Assembly: GCA_017883105.1 (NCBI GenBank)
Contig: JADGOF010000097.1
Location: forward strand, 1-7,462
Origin: Acidimicrobiales bacterium
GTDB lineage: Bacteria; Actinomycetota; Acidimicrobiia; Acidimicrobiales; RAAP-2
Length of the DNA: 7,462 nucleotides
Direction of reading: 5' to 3'
The translations under genes were made by a program, and so were the position numbers. The notes beneath the pieces were generated by a model. The model did no database searches. It was not told the origin of the DNA and worked only from the letters and a program-made list of their open reading frames with translations. Shown here piece by piece: positions 5,115-7,462 of this stretch (positions are counted from its first letter, which is position 1; each line of letters opens with the position of its first letter).

Positions 5115-5129
5115 GAGAGCACTGCTCTT
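5115..5129. promoter_or_regulatory. TetR operator 2 (candidate)
   Basis: GAGAGCACTGCTCTT has a perfect inner repeat AGAGC-ACT-GCTCT (5116-5128) and agrees with operator 1 at 12 of 15 positions. The centres are 52 bases apart, close to five helical turns, so two dimers would sit on about the same face of the DNA. It falls between the likely start site and the start codon of the SDR gene. Confidence 0.65.
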
Positions 5130-5148
5130 ATAAAGGAAAATCGCCACC

Positions 5149-6093
5149 ATGGGAAACCACGTCATCGTCGGTGCCGGACCGGTCGGAACCGCCGCCGCAG
5201 TCGAACTGGTCCAACTCGGCCATGAGGTCACGGTGGTCACCCGGTCGGGCTCCGGGCCGGAACACCCCGGGGTCCGGAGGGTGGCCGCGGACGCATCCGA
5301 CCCGATCGTCCTGGCCCGCATCACCGCGGGGGCTGACGTGCTGTACAACTGCGCTAATCCGCCCTACCACCGCTGGTCCGAACTATGGCCACCGCTGGCC
5401 GCGTCGCTGCTGTCGGCCGCCTCGGGGTCGGAGGCCGGACTGGTCATCATGGGCAATCTCTACGGATACGGCCCCCTCGACCATCCGATGACCGAAGACG
5501 TCCCGCTGGTCGCCACCGGGACGAAAGGCAGGGTGCGGGCGGCGATGTGGTCGGATGCGCTCGCCGCCCACCGGGCCGGCCAGGTCCGGGTCACCGAGGC
5601 GCGGGCGTCGGACTTCTTCGGCCCCGGTGTGGTGGAGACCAGCTTCTTCGGCCGGAACGTTGCCGCGCTGCTGGCCGAGAAGCGGGTCTACACGGTCGGC
5701 GACCCGGACGTGCCCCACAGTTGGACCTACGTGCCTGACGTCGGCCGGGCCCTAGCCGTCCTCGGGACCGACGGGCAGGCCTGGGGTAGGCCCTGGCATG
5801 TGCCGACTGCCCTGCCTCGCAGCCAGCGACAGATGGCTGCCAGCTTCTGTGAGGCGGCGGGACTCCCGGCTCCGCGCCTGTCGGCCGTGCCTGCGACAGC
5901 CCTGTGGGCAGTAGGAATCTTCTCCCCGCAGATGCGCGAAATGAGAGAGACCCGCTATCAGTTCGACCGGCCCTTCGTGCTCGACTCGTCGGCATTCACC
6001 GCCACCTTCGGACTCGACGCCACGCCGACCGACGAGGGACTGCGGGTGATCCTCGCCGAGGCCCGGTCCCACGAGCTCCAGCCCGTGGCCTGA
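5149..6093 (+). CDS. NAD(P)-dependent epimerase/dehydratase-like SDR protein (314 aa)
   Basis: ATG 5149 has AAGGA (5133-5137) 11 bases upstream, somewhat far. The N-terminus is a Rossmann nucleotide-binding fold: HVIVGAGPVGTAAAVELVQL with G8-x-G10-x2-G13, then strand 2 HEVTVVTRSG, where the Arg suits NADP, and DVLYNCANPPYHRW. The part LVIMGNLYGYGPLDHPMTED resembles the strand 5 to 6 region of extended SDRs. However, the usual catalytic Tyr-x3-Lys is not seen in its place (KGRVRAAMWSDALAAH instead), so this is an atypical SDR and its chemistry is uncertain. DFFGPGVV and HSWTYVPDVGRALAVLG match the C-terminal substrate region of epimerase-like proteins. It is cytoplasmic, with no signal peptide. 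The gene is divergent from tetR and likely repressed by it, which suggests induction by a small foreign or metabolic compound. Substrate unknown. Confidence 0.85.
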   Translation: MGNHVIVGAGPVGTAAAVELVQLGHEVTVVTRSGSGPEHPGVRRVAADASDPIVLARITAGADVLYNCANPPYHRWSELWPPLAASLLSAASGSEAGLVIMGNLYGYGPLDHPMTEDVPLVATGTKGRVRAAMWSDALAAHRAGQVRVTEARASDFFGPGVVETSFFGRNVAALLAEKRVYTVGDPDVPHSWTYVPDVGRALAVLGTDGQAWGRPWHVPTALPRSQRQMAASFCEAAGLPAPRLSAVPATALWAVGIFSPQMREMRETRYQFDRPFVLDSSAFTATFGLDATPTDEGLRVILAEARSHELQPVA

Positions 6094-6150
6094 CCGGGAC
6101 CCCTCCATCGCCAGGAGTGCCACCGCCCTCGGTCCAGTACCATCGGACCC

Positions 6151-6165
6151 CGACCCTCCGGGTCG
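6151..6165. terminator. Short GC hairpin after the SDR gene (weak)
   Basis: CGACCC-TCC-GGGTCG is a perfect 6-base stem with a 3-base loop, 57 bases after the SDR stop and 30 bases before the next start codon. A weaker pair GGTCC (6131-6135)/GGACC (6145-6149) lies just before it. No T-run follows. It may end SDR transcripts or fold in the leader of the next gene. Confidence 0.3.
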
Positions 6166-6195
6166 CGAGGCAACCGCAGGTGCAGAGGAGCTCCC

Positions 6196-6495
6196 GTGAC
6201 CGACGCCGAAGAGATCTGCCACCACCTCGGTCAAGTGCAGGCCGAGGCGCCGTCGTCCGACGGATGTGAAGAGTGCCTACGCACCGGCGGCCAGTGGGTG
6301 CATCTGCGGATGTGCATGATCTGCGGGCACGTCGGGTGCTGTGACAACTCACCGGGCAAGCACGCCTCCGCCCATTTCGAAGAGACCGGTCATCCCCTGA
6401 TCGAGTCCTTCGAACCGGGGGAGGAGTGGTGGTGGTGCTACGTGGACGAGTTCGCCTTCGAAGTCGAGGGCGTTCCCAGCTTCGAGCACTCCTGA
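6196..6495 (+). CDS. Stand-alone UBP-type zinc-finger protein (99 aa)
   Basis: GTG 6196 has GAGGAG (6185-6190) 5 bases upstream, a strong ribosome site that decides the start. Nearly the whole protein is one zf-UBP domain: C8-x-H10, C24-x2-C27, then WVHLRMCMICGHVGCCDNSP with C40, C43 and C48, followed by H56, H60 and H66, and the closing EPGEEWWWCYVDE. In eukaryotes this fold binds the free C-terminal Gly-Gly of ubiquitin. Bacterial stand-alone versions are common in actinobacteria and their partner is not settled. All metal ligands appear present. It is cytoplasmic, with no signal peptide. It lies 102 bases after the SDR gene on the same strand with a hairpin between, so co-transcription is uncertain. 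Confidence 0.88.
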   Translation: MTDAEEICHHLGQVQAEAPSSDGCEECLRTGGQWVHLRMCMICGHVGCCDNSPGKHASAHFEETGHPLIESFEPGEEWWWCYVDEFAFEVEGVPSFEHS

Positions 6496-6648
6496 ACCGG
6501 TTGGGATCCGCCTCCCGGGTGCCCGGCTGAGCGGTCGGTGACCTGGTCGTCCGCCCGGTCAGTGGCCACGGGCTCAGGCGGCACGCAGCGGCCCCCGGTG
6601 ACGACCGGAATCCGTCGTCCGGTGCGCTCGCTATGGTCGGCACCACCT
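6496..6648. other. Intergenic spacer with one inverted repeat
   Basis: No gene is seen in these 153 bases. They hold a small GC hairpin CCGGG-TG-CCCGG soon after the zinc-finger gene and an inverted repeat ACCGGA (6604-6609)/TCCGGT (6618-6623) with an 8-base spacer, 25 bases before the lipoprotein start. TATGGT at 6632-6637 fits a TANNNT -10 element, which would put the transcript start close to the ATG, i.e. nearly leaderless; no clear -35 supports it. Confidence 0.35.
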
Positions 6649-7462
6649 ATGGCCGTGTCTCGTCCTACTTCCAATCGGGCCCGACTCGGCGGCCGCCGGG
6701 GCCGGAATGCCATGGCGCTGGCCGTGGCCGTGGTCTCCCTGTCCGGATGCTCACTGTTCGCCTCGCCGAGCCCGGCCACGACCAACGGCTCCTCACTCGC
6801 CCCGACCGGAGCGGTCGGGTACGTGGTCTGCCCCTCGGCTGTCACGCCGCTGGAACTGGCCACCCGCACCGCCGAGGCTGACATCCCCCTCCCGATCACC
6901 GGGACGCCGGCCCTCGGCAACTTCGCCATCACCACTTCACCGGACGGGCACTGGGCCTACGTGGTCACCACCGACGGGGTGGCGCGTTCGCCCGAGCCCT
7001 CGACCACGACGGCGCCGGCGACCACCGGAGCCACAAGGACGTCCACCTCCCATCCCTCCGGCGCCGGGCTGGTGGTCGGCGTGCGCAACGTGGTCATTCC
7101 GATCAACCTGATCACCCAACGGGCGCTCGCCCCCATCGCCATCCCCGGTCGGGGCGGCACCCATGCCATCGTGGTCATGCCGGGCGGCCGCACGGTGCTG
7201 GCGGCCAGCGGGACCACCATCGTCCCGGTCGACGCCGTCACCCACGACGTGGGCACCCCACTCGACCTGGGTGCCGGTCACACGGTCTTCGGACTGGCCC
7301 TCGACCCGAAGAACACCATGCTCTACGCCCTGGTGGTCGGTGGAGTGGTGCCGGTCAACACCACCAACGCCACGGCCGGGGTGGAGATCCCCACCGGGCT
7401 GTCCGTCTCCTCGGTCTACTCCCCGCACGGCATTGTGGTGACCGGTGACGGATCCACCGTGT
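6649..7462 (+). CDS. Secreted lipoprotein with beta-propeller-like repeats, 3' end outside window
   Basis: The frame is open from ATG 6649 to the window end (271 codons). An in-frame GTG at 6622 is an alternative start; neither has a clear ribosome site. The N-terminus has a basic region RARLGGRRGRN (10-20), a hydrophobic core MALAVAVVSL and the lipobox LSGC (C34), so the mature protein should be lipid-anchored outside the membrane. A Ser/Thr/Pro/Ala-rich linker follows. The body shows repeating units such as ITTSPDGHWAYVVTTDG, IVVMPGGRTVLAASGTTIVP and LALDPKNTMLYALVVGGVVP: a P-[DG]G/K turn, a strand, then a hydrophobic strand, as in YVTN/NHL-type beta-propeller blades. A Thr/Ser/Pro/Ala-rich insert (about residues 113-135) breaks the first blade. 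Its role is unknown; such proteins often scaffold or bind ligands at the cell surface. Confidence 0.8.
   Translation, partial: MAVSRPTSNRARLGGRRGRNAMALAVAVVSLSGCSLFASPSPATTNGSSLAPTGAVGYVVCPSAVTPLELATRTAEADIPLPITGTPALGNFAITTSPDGHWAYVVTTDGVARSPEPSTTTAPATTGATRTSTSHPSGAGLVVGVRNVVIPINLITQRALAPIAIPGRGGTHAIVVMPGGRTVLAASGTTIVPVDAVTHDVGTPLDLGAGHTVFGLALDPKNTMLYALVVGGVVPVNTTNATAGVEIPTGLSVSSVYSPHGIVVTGDGSTV

Noticed and set aside
5143..5152. GCCACCATGG, a perfect eukaryotic Kozak context at the SDR start
   Set aside because: All other features are bacterial (operators, Shine-Dalgarno, gene overlaps); in GC-rich DNA this is chance.
5025..5348. Upstream extension of the tetR frame by 108 codons
   Set aside because: It would run through the SDR promoter and both operators, and the N-terminal HTH position fits ATG 5024.
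6438..6935. Minus-strand open frame of 165 codons
   Set aside because: It is antisense to the zinc-finger and lipoprotein genes, with no recognisable domain; the plus-strand lipoprotein frame has a clear signal peptide and lipobox.
6937..7428. Minus-strand open frame rich in Asp, Gly and His
   Set aside because: It is the antisense shadow of the Val/Thr/Pro-rich lipoprotein codons.

Overview
The window is very GC-rich, with G/C-dominated third codon positions, GTG and TTG starts as well as ATG, and short overlapping gene junctions. Together with a DevR/DosR-type response regulator beside universal stress protein genes, this points to a high-GC actinobacterium. The genus cannot be set from the sequence alone. 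No tRNA, rRNA, CRISPR array or transposase is visible.

Region A (1-3313) looks like a dormancy/hypoxia-type stress island. It opens with the last 51 codons of a NarL/LuxR response regulator whose recognition helix closely resembles mycobacterial DevR (DosR). Next, on the minus strand, come a hypothetical protein gene (168-524), a 389-base spacer holding a possible 21-codon micro-ORF, and a gene for a four-cysteine zinc-ribbon protein (914-1342). On the plus strand follow a 52-codon gene (1540-1698), a tandem-domain universal stress protein (1701-2705) and a GNAT acetyltransferase (2702-3313). The last two overlap by 4 bases, and only 2 bases separate the first two. Two sites resembling the DosR box lie in the two spacers (820-839 and 1430-1449), placed so that one could serve the leftward genes and the other the rightward operon. 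The simplest reading is that the regulator whose end is seen here controls the island.

Region B (3314-5148) starts with a strong GC hairpin between converging genes. On the minus strand there follow, in transcription order, a TetR/AcrR regulator (4263-5024), a small XRE-type HTH protein (3936-4250), and a nucleotidyltransferase-fold protein (3398-3939) that overlaps the HTH gene by a TTGA junction. The last two have the layout of a type II/IV-like toxin-antitoxin pair. The nucleotidyltransferase reading frame is broken by an apparent single-base loss at a CCC run near 3837-3839, so it is either a pseudogene or a sequence error.

Region C (5025-7462) runs on the plus strand. An NAD(P)-binding SDR/epimerase-like gene (5149-6093) diverges from tetR. 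The shared spacer holds two related inverted repeats, one overlapping a good -35 box and one just past the likely start site, which is the expected pattern for TetR repression of the SDR gene. Then come a stand-alone UBP-type zinc-finger protein (6196-6495) and the first 271 codons of a secreted lipoprotein with beta-propeller-like repeats, which runs off the window end.
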